Shown: positions 22,868-31,700 of the stretch, one piece after another
Layout of the letters: each line of letters opens with the position of its first letter
Position numbering within the stretch: the stretch's first letter is position 1
Assembly (NCBI GenBank): GCA_031549115.1
Contig: JAVBQJ010000013.1
Coordinates: 1 to 37,107, forward strand
Origin: JAVBQJ01 sp031549115
GTDB taxonomy: Bacteria > Verrucomicrobiota > Lentisphaeria > Victivallales > Victivallaceae
Direction: 5' to 3'
Length of the DNA stretch: 37,107 nt
Notes under the pieces: model-generated
Databases searched by the model: none
What the model saw: only the letters and a program-made list of their open reading frames with translations
What the model was told of the DNA's origin: nothing
Made by a program: the position numbers and the translations under genes

Positions 22868-24262
22868 ATGCAATATTATTTACGGACGTTCCGGGGGTAT
22901 CGCCGGATGCCCGAACTTCCCGGCTCCGTCGGAGCCGGGATGCGGGTGGGCTCGTTGGGGTACAGCGCCGGCGGCTATATCGTGGTATTGATCAGTCTGT
23001 ACTGCGGCTGCTTCGCCTTTACATTGATTCAGAGCCTGGTCAATACGGTGCTGCCGTTGTTTCTGGACGGATACGGCGCGGACAGCAAGATGATTGCGAC
23101 GGCCATGGGCGCGCTGCCGTACCTGGCGGCGGTGGCGATCAATCCGGTGATCAGCTTCCGCAGCGACCGCCTGCGCAGCTCCCGGGGGCGGCGGATCCCG
23201 TTTCTGTGGTATTCGGCTCCGGTGATCGCGGTGTTCATCGCCTTGGCCGGATGGTCCGGCGAAGCGCTGGTGTGGCTGGCGCAATATTATCCCGGCGTCG
23301 GCGCCGGGAACATTCCGCTGGCGGTATGTCTGTTTTTCTCGCTCGGGTATCTGCTGGTGTTCATGGTGCCGATGGCGGTGATCTGGTATCTCTTTCCGGA
23401 TGTGGTGCCGTCCGCGCATATGGCACGCTTTTTCGGCATCTTTCAGGTGGTGGGGTCGCTGGCGGGGATTGTGGCGATGAAGGGGTTGCTGCCGTTGACG
23501 GAGGAGTACCTTCCGTGGGTTTTCTCCGGCGCCGGGTTGTTTTACTGGCTGACCGTCTGGATGATGTGCCGGTTGGTCCGGGAGGGGGAATATCCGCCGG
23601 TTCCGGCGGGGGATTCCGGCCGGACGCTCCTGGAGTGCTGCCGGGTTTATATCAAAGAGTGCTACAGCATTCCGTTTTATTACTGGTTTTTCTGGACCAT
23701 GGCGCTGAACGACGTATCGCTGTTGTGCCGCGGCTTGTTCAATACCTTGTATGCCCAGAAACAACTGGGGATGCCGTTGGCGGAATTCGGCACGGTGATG
23801 ATGTGGTACGGGGTGGTCGGATTGGCGATCAGCGTCCCGGTGGGGTGGCTGGCGGACCGCTTCCATCCGCTGCGGGTTTACGGCGCGGGCGGGATATTGG
23901 TGATTCTGGTGAACTGCATCGGTTTTTATTGGGTTCAGGACAGCTGGAGCTTCGGCGTGATCACCATGGGGCTTGCGGTGGTATACGCGATCCAGAATGT
24001 CTGTACGGTGCCGGTGTTCGTCGCCATTCTCCCGAAGGAGCTCTACGGACAATTTTCCTCGGCGAACGCGATTTTTCGCGGCGTGGTGATGATTGTCGGC
24101 AGTGTCGCGGGCGGTTTCGTGATCGACCGGCTCGGCTACCAATATATTTATGCCTGGGATTTTATTTTTACGTTGTTGGGATTCGGCTGCTGGATCGGGC
24201 TTTACCTCGGCTGGAAACGGCGCGGCGGCCCGGCGCGCTACACCGCCCCGGTGGCGCACTAA
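22868..24262 (+). CDS. MFS/GPH-like sugar transporter
   Basis: 464-aa, 12-helix major facilitator. The loop SFRSDRLRSSRGRRIPF after the second helix and the F-P-D-V-V-P segment at about 178 match the hexuronide/sucrose symporter type and correspond to motifs in the larger transporter at 17004. A short linker near 235-255 (EGEYPPVPAGDSG) marks the domain boundary. It starts at ATG 22868 with CGGAGA upstream, 16 nt after the DUF4832 stop. It is the last gene of cassette 2 and probably imports the product released by the upstream secreted protein. Confidence 0.9.
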   Translation: MQYYLRTFRGYRRMPELPGSVGAGMRVGSLGYSAGGYIVVLISLYCGCFAFTLIQSLVNTVLPLFLDGYGADSKMIATAMGALPYLAAVAINPVISFRSDRLRSSRGRRIPFLWYSAPVIAVFIALAGWSGEALVWLAQYYPGVGAGNIPLAVCLFFSLGYLLVFMVPMAVIWYLFPDVVPSAHMARFFGIFQVVGSLAGIVAMKGLLPLTEEYLPWVFSGAGLFYWLTVWMMCRLVREGEYPPVPAGDSGRTLLECCRVYIKECYSIPFYYWFFWTMALNDVSLLCRGLFNTLYAQKQLGMPLAEFGTVMMWYGVVGLAISVPVGWLADRFHPLRVYGAGGILVILVNCIGFYWVQDSWSFGVITMGLAVVYAIQNVCTVPVFVAILPKELYGQFSSANAIFRGVVMIVGSVAGGFVIDRLGYQYIYAWDFIFTLLGFGCWIGLYLGWKRRGGPARYTAPVAH

Positions 24263-24281
24263 CGTCAGGTCGACGCAAATG

Positions 24282-24324
24282 GTGTAGATCGGATTGGAAG
24301 CGTGAGCGACAATCCGATCTACAC
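24282..24324. terminator. Bidirectional terminator hairpin between convergent operons
   Basis: GTGTAGATCGGATTG (24282-24296) and its exact reverse complement (24310-24324) with a 13-nt loop, in the 89-nt gap between the MFS gene and the DUF4838 gene that converge here. Position and symmetry fit a shared terminator, although no T-run follows. Confidence 0.6.
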
Positions 24325-24351
24325 ACGGAGCGGACGAGGCACGACACCAGC

Positions 24352-26745
24352 TTATTTCATGAGCTTTGGATAGATATCATGGAGATAGTTGTACCAGTGG
24401 TGGAGCAGGCGTTCTTCGCCGTAATGCGGCAATAATTGCGCGTCCCACAATGGCCGCGCGAGTTCGGTCATCCGCTCCATTCCGGCATCGAGCGCCGGCA
24501 GCTGCTCCGGCGTTGGTGATCGGTAATAATCCTCCAACAGCCGGGTCACGGCGACAAGCTGCGTGAACAACCGGTAATAATCCTGCTGCGCCGCCAGCGC
24601 CTGCCGGGCCCGGGGATCGTCGCCGACGGCCTGTTCCGCCCGGTTCAGCGCCTGCTCCATGCGATCGAGCGCGGCGTCGGGTATATTCGGAAAGAAGCTC
24701 CAGCCGATGTGGGTCTGGTTGCCCGGCGCGAAACGCATGACCGTTGTCAGGGTATCGAAATATTCCCGGACCGCCGTTCCCGCTTGCCCGTAGAGCCCGG
24801 CGAAGTAGTCGGAGCGCAACGCAGCTTCGTCGTACCACGGATTCCAGGCCAGACGTCCCCCGAGGTAGATCAGATACGCGTCCGGGGAGCCCCAGCCGGG
24901 CGCGCTCTCCTGAATCGAACCGCGCAACCGCAGCAGGTTGAAAAAGCGGAACGCGGTGGTCAACGACTCCGGTTCGGTCATTTGCAGCGCCAAATCCAGA
25001 TAGTGATAGGTGTAAATTGCCAAATTGCCGTCGGTCAGGCGCTGCCACTCCAGCAGCTCTCCGGCGCCACGGGTCTGCCACGGCAGCTTTTCCGGAAAAC
25101 CGTCGGTATAGTAGCAGTAGACCACGCGGACGGCGGGATCGGGGTGTTCCGTCTGCGGCGGCCGGGCGGTGAAGCTGTAGGCGAAAGTGATCACGCCGCG
25201 CTCCGGATGCTTCTCGCGGATCAGCCGGCAAACCTGATTGGCCAGATGGATGTTGCGGTCGGTGGCGCCGGAAAAATTTCCGGTCGCCGTCGAAGCCAGC
25301 GCTTCGCACCCCGGACACTGGCACCAGCGGGCGTAGCCGTCCTCCTGGAACAAGGGGAAGTATTTTTCCTGCGGCGATTCGGCGAAGTATTCGTCCGCCT
25401 TCTGCGCCAGGAGGCGGTGCAAATCCGGGTTGACGGCGCACAGTTGCGCGTCTTCGGTCTGCCACTGGCCGGTTTCGCGGTTGAAGGCGAAGTATTCCGG
25501 GTGCTCGGCGCCGTAGACCTCCGGGGGGATCAGGATACGGAAGTTGTGCCCCGGCACCCACTTCATCTGATAGGGCGTACCGCGTTGCCGGTAGAATTCC
25601 GCCGGAGTCTCCTGCTCCGAACCGTCGAAGCGTTCCAATACGACATTGAAACGGTTCCGGATACACCATTGTGCCATCGCATAGGAGTGACTGCGATAAT
25701 CCGGGTGACCCCACCAGCTGCAATAGTGGCTGCGACGCATATCGAACGCCGGGTGCGATTCGTCGCGGAAGCCGGGGATTTCCAGCTCCGGCCGCGCCGG
25801 AATCACCGTGCCGTACTCGGCCGGCGTATACCAGCGCACCCCGGCGGCCTTTTCCAGCCAATCGTAGACTGCGAACAGCACACCGCGCGGAGAGGCGCCG
25901 GTCAGTTCGATCCCGTCGGCGCCGCCTGCGCCGGTGAAACCGTCCTCCGACGCCATCGCCTTTACTTGCAGCCGGATCGCGGGACCGGTTGGCGTATCCG
26001 TCACCGCAAATTCCGCCCCGGTTACGCACCGGAGGTAATCGGCCAGCTCGCGGGCGGCGAATTGCACGGTGGCGTCGGCGTCAGCCGGAACGATGCTCCA
26101 ATTCGTCCTGCCGTTGTCCGCCAGCCGGATCCGGACACTCGGATCCTCTTGCTGAAAACGGTAGGGGAGGGTGGTCGGATGTTGCCAGAGCTCCCGCGCC
26201 AGTTGCAGCAGCTCCGCCGATGGCTCCGGTTCCTCCGGCGTCAGCGCGAAATCCTGCAATTCCAGCTCGACCGCAGCATCGGCGAAGACGGCCAGTTCGG
26301 TCAGTTCGCCGCCGAGTCCGAGGTCGGGTTCGTTGCCAGGACGGTCCCGCCAATAGCCGAAACAACCGTCCTCCGGCAATTCATTACCACGGTTCAGCGC
26401 CAGCCGAACCGGCTGCCATTCGGGCACGGCTTCCACATGGGAGACGAAAGCGTCGGTGTTGCCGTTCCTGCGCCGTTCCAGCCGGACGGCGATCCGTTGC
26501 CGGGTGCCGTCGGTGGTGCGGATCCGGAAGGTCAAGTAACGGTTTCCGTCCAGCCGGGTTGCCGCCGCCGGGACGGCGACGGCGCGGCAGTCGAAGCCGC
26601 CGGCGGAGAGCGCCAGCGACAAGCCGGATTCCCGCGCGGTCAGCGCGGCATTGGGCACCGGTTTCCACTCCAGCTCCAACGGAGTTGCCGCATGCAATGC
26701 CGACAGCAACAGCAGCGGCAGCCATAAGTAGCGATATGCTTTCAT
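24352..26745 (-). CDS. Secreted DUF4838 protein, putative glycoside hydrolase
   Basis: 797-aa exported protein. The signal peptide MKAYRYLWLPLLLLSALHA is followed by a beta-sandwich domain (about 22-215, FDCRAVAVPAAATRLDGNRY, like a carbohydrate-binding fold). A GH67 N-terminal-like domain follows (about 240-350, QFAARELADYLRCVTGAEF, GASPRGVLFAVYDWLEKAAG). The DUF4838 barrel has FQEDGYARWCQCPGCEAL with a C-x-C-x2-C site and YTYHYLDLAL. It differs from the 14681 protein by the added N-terminal domain and lack of the C-terminal sandwich. ATG 26745 begins the signal peptide, 8 nt after the prepilin-like stop; longer frames run into that gene. It is the last gene of cassette 3. Confidence 0.88.
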   Translation of the reverse strand: MKAYRYLWLPLLLLSALHAATPLELEWKPVPNAALTARESGLSLALSAGGFDCRAVAVPAAATRLDGNRYLTFRIRTTDGTRQRIAVRLERRRNGNTDAFVSHVEAVPEWQPVRLALNRGNELPEDGCFGYWRDRPGNEPDLGLGGELTELAVFADAAVELELQDFALTPEEPEPSAELLQLARELWQHPTTLPYRFQQEDPSVRIRLADNGRTNWSIVPADADATVQFAARELADYLRCVTGAEFAVTDTPTGPAIRLQVKAMASEDGFTGAGGADGIELTGASPRGVLFAVYDWLEKAAGVRWYTPAEYGTVIPARPELEIPGFRDESHPAFDMRRSHYCSWWGHPDYRSHSYAMAQWCIRNRFNVVLERFDGSEQETPAEFYRQRGTPYQMKWVPGHNFRILIPPEVYGAEHPEYFAFNRETGQWQTEDAQLCAVNPDLHRLLAQKADEYFAESPQEKYFPLFQEDGYARWCQCPGCEALASTATGNFSGATDRNIHLANQVCRLIREKHPERGVITFAYSFTARPPQTEHPDPAVRVVYCYYTDGFPEKLPWQTRGAGELLEWQRLTDGNLAIYTYHYLDLALQMTEPESLTTAFRFFNLLRLRGSIQESAPGWGSPDAYLIYLGGRLAWNPWYDEAALRSDYFAGLYGQAGTAVREYFDTLTTVMRFAPGNQTHIGWSFFPNIPDAALDRMEQALNRAEQAVGDDPRARQALAAQQDYYRLFTQLVAVTRLLEDYYRSPTPEQLPALDAGMERMTELARPLWDAQLLPHYGEERLLHHWYNYLHDIYPKLMK

Positions 26746-26753
26746 TGGATGGC

Positions 26754-27440
26754 TTACCAGTTGTCCAGACGGTAGTACTGGTCTTTGGTCGCGGCGACGT
26801 GTCCGTCGCCCCAGACCGCGTTCATGCCGTCGGCGTGGGCGGCATAGTTGGTGTTGCCGATCGGACCGGCGGAAATTTCGTCCTGTACCATCAGCACGCC
26901 GGTGAACCAGGAGTTGGTCGGATTGCGCAGCCACCAGCCCTTCCAACTGTCTCCGGCTATCAGAGTTTCACTGGGCGAATATTTCGCCAGTGCCGCCGTC
27001 GTGGCCAACGACCGGTCCCGGCCGTTGGGTATCCAGGCATCGCCGATATTGACGTTGGGGCCGACGTACGGGTTGTAGGCGTAACTCAGCCGCAAACGGG
27101 TCTGGTACCAGGCGTCATATCCACTGTCGGAGGGGCAGGCGAAAATCGTCGGAGCGGTCAGTACGCCCTGGTAGGAGCCGTAGTACGAACAGAGCAACTC
27201 TTCATGCCACGGCGCCCAGGGAACCCTGGGGTTGTCGACATAGGGCGGCAGCAGATACTCCTGATTGTCATGCGAGTAAAAGAAGGTCAGGGTTCCGATC
27301 TGTTTGAAATTACTCTTGCACTTCACGCCCTGCGCCGCGGCGCGCGCCTTCGACAGCGCCGGCAGCAGCATGCTGGCTAGAATTGCGATGATGGCAATCA
27401 CTACCAGAAGCTCTATAAGTGTGAATTTATGTTTCGTCAT
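26754..27440 (-). CDS. Prepilin-like protein, cassette 3
   Basis: 228 aa. Leader MTKHK, then FTLIELLVVIAIIAI...LPALSKARAAA and the cassette-specific segment YGSYQGVLTAPTIFACPSDSG. The C-terminus has H-ADGMNAVWG-DG, again H-X9-DG, and ends YYRLDNW. AAAGGA lies 10 nt before ATG 27440. The LacI gene ends 30 nt upstream and the DUF4838 enzyme starts 8 nt downstream, the same order as the GntR cassettes although the regulator family differs. Confidence 0.92.
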   Translation of the reverse strand: MTKHKFTLIELLVVIAIIAILASMLLPALSKARAAAQGVKCKSNFKQIGTLTFFYSHDNQEYLLPPYVDNPRVPWAPWHEELLCSYYGSYQGVLTAPTIFACPSDSGYDAWYQTRLRLSYAYNPYVGPNVNIGDAWIPNGRDRSLATTAALAKYSPSETLIAGDSWKGWWLRNPTNSWFTGVLMVQDEISAGPIGNTNYAAHADGMNAVWGDGHVAATKDQYYRLDNW

Positions 27441-27470
27441 TTTTTCCCATCCTTTCTGTTGATTTGGATA

Positions 27471-28508
27471 TTATGACTCGGTATGCGTTTGCGGATTGAG
27501 GGCCAAAGACAGGATCGACCAGTCGATCGCCGGTTTGCTTTGCGGCCGGCAGCCGCAGCTGCGCCCGAGATACAGCTCCGGCGCCAGGATTACGGGGGGG
27601 ATGGAGAGGCTGGATTCCAGCTTCTCCATCATCCGGCGGCATAGCAGATAGGCGATGCGCTCGACCGGCTGGATCACGGTGGACAGCGGCACGGCCAGAT
27701 CCTCGACGTAACGCATGCCGTCGTAACCGAAGACCGCGACGTCGTCGGGGACCCGGATGCCCCGGAAGCTCAGATAGCGCATCAGCTTGGCCGCATAGTC
27801 GTCGCAGCTGGCGCAGATGGCGGTGACGCCGTCGACATCGACCGCCCGATCGATCACTTCGCGCCAATGCGGGGTCGGGAATATCTTCAGCAGCCAACTG
27901 TCAACCGCTTCGATACCGGCTTCGGCCAGCGCCCGGCGGTAGCCGCGCAGCTTGAGATCCGTCCCGCCGGTATCCGGGTACAGATAGGCGATGTTCCGGT
28001 GCCCGTGCTCCAGCAGATGCCGGGCCGCCCGGTAGGCGCCGGCTTCGATATCGACCGAAACATCCGCGTCGAAGGAGCGGAACAGCACCGTCGGCACCGG
28101 GCAATGCTCCAATGAATACTGCGGCGTGAAGCCGTAATCCGCGATGATGATCCCCTCGACGCCGCGCGAAATGAATTCGTCGATCACCGCCTGCAAACTG
28201 CCGCCGTCGACGACCTGGTACAGCGTCTGATAATCCAGGAACGCCAGCTCCTTGCAGACCAGCTGCATCAATTCCGAGAAGACCGGAATCGAGCGGTTGT
28301 TTTCCAATACGCCGATGCTCCGGGATTTGCCGCCGTGAAGCATCCGCCCGGCATGGTTGACCCGATACCCCAGCTGCGTGGCCGCGGCGAAAATCCGGGC
28401 GCGGGTCGCTTCGCTGACTTTGTGCAGTCCCGAACCGCTCAATACATACGAGGCGGCGCTCACGCCGACATTGGCGTGCCGGGCGACGTCTTTCAGGGTC
28501 ACACTCAT
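27471..28508 (-). CDS. LacI-family transcriptional regulator
   Basis: 345 aa. The N-terminal helix-turn-helix is LKDVARHANVGVSAASYVLSG, with hinge region NHAGRMLHGG. The effector domain has SIGVLENN, VEGIIIADYG, NIAYLYPDTGG, CASCDDYAAKLMRYL, DVAVFGYDG and LSTVIQPVE blocks. The C-terminus contains SCGCRP, common in LacI regulators of PVC bacteria. It starts at ATG 28508. Two strong operator-like palindromes lie upstream, one over the transcription start region and one just before the start codon, so autoregulation with looping is plausible. It controls cassette 3 (prepilin-like and DUF4838 genes). Confidence 0.93.
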   Translation of the reverse strand: MSVTLKDVARHANVGVSAASYVLSGSGLHKVSEATRARIFAAATQLGYRVNHAGRMLHGGKSRSIGVLENNRSIPVFSELMQLVCKELAFLDYQTLYQVVDGGSLQAVIDEFISRGVEGIIIADYGFTPQYSLEHCPVPTVLFRSFDADVSVDIEAGAYRAARHLLEHGHRNIAYLYPDTGGTDLKLRGYRRALAEAGIEAVDSWLLKIFPTPHWREVIDRAVDVDGVTAICASCDDYAAKLMRYLSFRGIRVPDDVAVFGYDGMRYVEDLAVPLSTVIQPVERIAYLLCRRMMEKLESSLSIPPVILAPELYLGRSCGCRPQSKPAIDWSILSLALNPQTHTES

Positions 28509-28530
28509 GGGCTGGCTTTCTTTCTGTTTG

Positions 28531-28544
28531 GTGAATCGTTACAC
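28531..28544 (-). promoter_or_regulatory. LacI-type operator, proximal
   Basis: The minus strand reads GTGTAACGATTCAC, a 14-bp near-palindrome with central CG, beginning 22 bp before the lacI start codon. It is identical to the core of the distal operator 76 bp away. Confidence 0.75.
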
Positions 28545-28602
28545 TTATAGAAACCGATCACTCCGGCAAAAATTCGACATGAAAAGAAGCGGTCGGATTC
28601 TG

Positions 28603-28654
28603 TGTAGTGAATCGTTACACTACATAGTATAGCAAATCTTGTGCGACTTGTCAA
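28603..28654 (-). promoter_or_regulatory. Promoter with distal LacI-type operator of cassette 3
   Basis: The minus strand has TTGACA (28654-28649), a 17-bp spacer and TATACT (28631-28626). The palindrome at 28624-28603 follows at once: arms TGTAGTG and CACTACA around the same GTGTAACGATTCAC core. This operator covers the expected transcription start. The pair with the 28531 site gives repeated spacing of 76 bp, about seven helical turns. Confidence 0.8.
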
Positions 28655-28694
28655 GAGCGGGGCGAAAAAAAGGCGAAAATTTTTTATGAGGGTT

Positions 28695-28729
28695 GCCGCA
28701 ACCGGCAAATCACCGATGCCGGTTGCGGC
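28695..28729. terminator. Candidate terminator after the 1375-aa gene
   Basis: GCCGCAACCGGCA (28695-28707), 9-nt loop, then its exact reverse complement (28717-28729): a perfect 13-bp stem just beyond the leftward gene's stop and upstream of the lacI promoter. An A/T-rich tract follows on the leftward strand but not an uninterrupted U-run. Confidence 0.6.
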
Positions 28730-28738
28730 GCAGGGGGG

Positions 28739-31700
28739 TTATCGATTGTCTTTGCGTTTCAGCCACAAGAGGGCGCCTTCGGCGGGGCGGATGGTGACCG
28801 TTTCGCCGGGGGCGAAGCGCCGTTCGGGTTGGAACGACGGAATCGCCGGGGCGTACAATTCGTATTCCACCGGGTCATAGCCGGCGAAAATATCCGGCGC
28901 AATCCGCAGCGTGAAGCTCACCAGGGCATCGTCCTGCGGCTTCGCCGTCTCCCGCGTGGCTTCGCGGCCGACTTGCCAGCGGCTGAAGGCGTTGACGTTG
29001 TGATACGAACCGTCCGGATAGCTCCAGCAGGAGGGGCGTTTGCCGTGGTCGCGGGCGATGTTGATGCCGAGCTCCGCGCCTTCGGCGGGGGCGGCAACTC
29101 CGAGCGTACTCCACGGAATCAGGATCCGGCCGCGCCATCCGGCGGAAGCGGTTTCCACCCGGCTCTCCCAGACACCATTCCAGGCCGGATCCTTCCCTTC
29201 GGAGTCGAAACGCGAACCGGCGGCGTTGACGATGAACTGATAATAGCGCTTTTCCGCTACATCGGGCTGTACGAAAAATTCGATGGCGTCGTCCTCCCAT
29301 ACCGGTTGGTCGTCGGCGCGCTGCTGCGCCCGCGGCGGCGCCGGTTGGCGGCAGTCGAATTCGAGCGCCAGCCCCTCCGGCAACGCGGCCGCGCGGACCA
29401 CGGTCTGAAGCTCCGGCGGCATCACCGACGCGTCGGTGTAGTCGTAGAAGCCGGTCAATTCCGCCCCGTCGCGCGCCATCGTTTCCAGCGACGGGAGCAG
29501 CGGAATTTCCGCCCGGCGCACTCCGGCTCCGGTGTCGGCAGGCCAATGCGCCACCGCGATCAGGGCTTCATCGCTCTTGCGATAGCAGGTGGCTTTGACC
29601 GCATCGAGGTTTGTGGTCACCGGGCAGGCCGGATTCCAGTAGCCGAGCATCTCGGCGTCCTGAATGCCGAAGCGGTCCCAGAAGCGCCACATCGCGGTGA
29701 CGTCGGGGAGGAAACGACCGCTCATCCCGTAGACCATGCCGCGCCACGGATTGCCGCCGTTTTCGTAATTCAGCATCTCGTTGGTGACGCCGAACGGGAT
29801 GCCGGAGATTTCGATCAGGTAATAATCCGGGCTCTTGCTGTACTGGTACGCTTCGCCGAGCCAGGTATCGGTCACGTACGGCAGGTGCTCCATATTGTGA
29901 TTCATCACGCTGATCTTGTCCATTTCATACAGGTCGCTGCAATGGGCGTTGATCCGGTAATCCGGCCGCAACGACGCCATGGTGCGCGCGACCCGCTTCA
30001 TGATGTCGCGGCCGTAGCCGATGCCGTCCAGATAAAGCCCCTGGATGCCGGTTTTGCCGAACAACCAATGGATGCCTTCGACGTAGTAATTCAACAGGCG
30101 GCTGTCGCTGCGCGTGGTGATCGCGGCGCAGAAGTCTTCGCCCAGGTTGACGGAGCGCCACCCCGGCACGTAGCCGGTGCGCAAGTGCTCCTGCAGCCAC
30201 GGATAGCCTTCGTTGGAGCCGAAGGTGAACGCGCCCATTTCCGTATAGGTCAACCCTTCGCCGGTGGTGAAGATTTCGTCGCCCAGGCTGCGGAACGCCC
30301 ACAGCTCCCGGCAATGGTTCGACAGCTCCCGGACGGTGTAATACAATTGCGTTTGCAGCGCCCGCCGTGGAATCCGGCGGCACCCCGGACGGATCCCCTC
30401 GGGCAGCAATTCGACCACCCCGGTTGCGGTGAGACCGGACTCTGCCAGACTCGATTTTCCGGCGAAATTGCGGCTCCAGACGGCGCCGTCGTCCAGGCGC
30501 ACCGCCGCGGTGGTAAAACCGGAGCCCTCGAGCTGCAATTCGACGCGGTCGGATGCCGGCAGGCCGCCCAACGGCGCCTGCCCGAGGATTTGCCCGTCGA
30601 TGGCGACCCACAGGTTTTCGCCCCAGCCGACGCTGAAGGTATGGCGGTCGCCGGGGCGGTATTCCGCCGGAGTACCGAAAATCATCGCCGGGTAAACCGG
30701 GGAATCCTCGGCGCCCTGCTGCCACAAGGCGCGCATGCCCGAATCGTCGGTGTTCCAGTAGAAAATCAGCCGTCCGGTTTTTTCGCCCAGCTCCAGCGTC
30801 GCCAGCATCTGGTTGGAGTCGTTGCTGCCCGGAACGCGGTCGCGGCTGTCGAAGTTGACGATGGCTTCGATGTGGAGTGCCCCCGTGGCGCGGTTGAATA
30901 CCGGCGCAAGATCGCAGGCGACCAATCCCGGATCGGCGAGGATTTCGCTCTCGGCGTGCAAGCTGTCGACGAATGCGGTCAAACCGGGCATATTGGTGAA
31001 CGGGTAGTTGATGTACGGTATGTACCCGGAGCCGTGATGCAGGTGAAAGATGGTGTTGTCGGGGTTGTCGAACGCATCCAGAATCCGGATCTGCCAGTGG
31101 CGCGGCGAGAACTCCTTGAACGGCGTGATCAGCAACCGGAAGCGCAGCAATTTGCTTTCGTTCGCTTTCAGTGCGATTTTCCCGGTATAGGCCTGCAAGG
31201 TCAGGGTGTCGGCGTCCGCGAACGAACGGCAGCCGCCCGCGCCGGAGGCGTTCCACGGCATTGCCGGGTCCGGCAGCGTCGACCACAGTGCCCACGGGTC
31301 GGCTTCGGATTGCAGCTTCAACTGCATGCCGGCGTCGAAGTCGCCGACCCAGATCGCGTTGTTCAAATACTTGTTGTGCCATTGCCAGTCGAGATTGTCC
31401 CGGCGCAGGCCGCCGCGCTTCTCCATGCCCATCCAGTACTTCGCGACTTCGGCGGCGAGCGGCGCCTCCAAAGTCAGGTTGTCCCATTCGACATCCCGGC
31501 TCGCGGTCAGACGGATGAAAAATTGCAGGCAGCCGTCGGCCTCCGCCACCGTGTCGACGGTGGCGGCGACATCGCCGAGACGGGCGCGGCTGTGCACTTC
31601 GGCGCTGGAAACGCCGATCGGACGCGACAACTCCGGCAGTGCGTCGCCGGTCAGGGACGCCTCCGGGGATTGCAGCCGGAGCGGCGCCGCCAGCAGCTCC

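Noticed and set aside
24709..26727. 672-codon + strand frame opposite the DUF4838 gene
   Set aside because: Shadow frame; the minus strand has signal peptide, conserved blocks and operon context.
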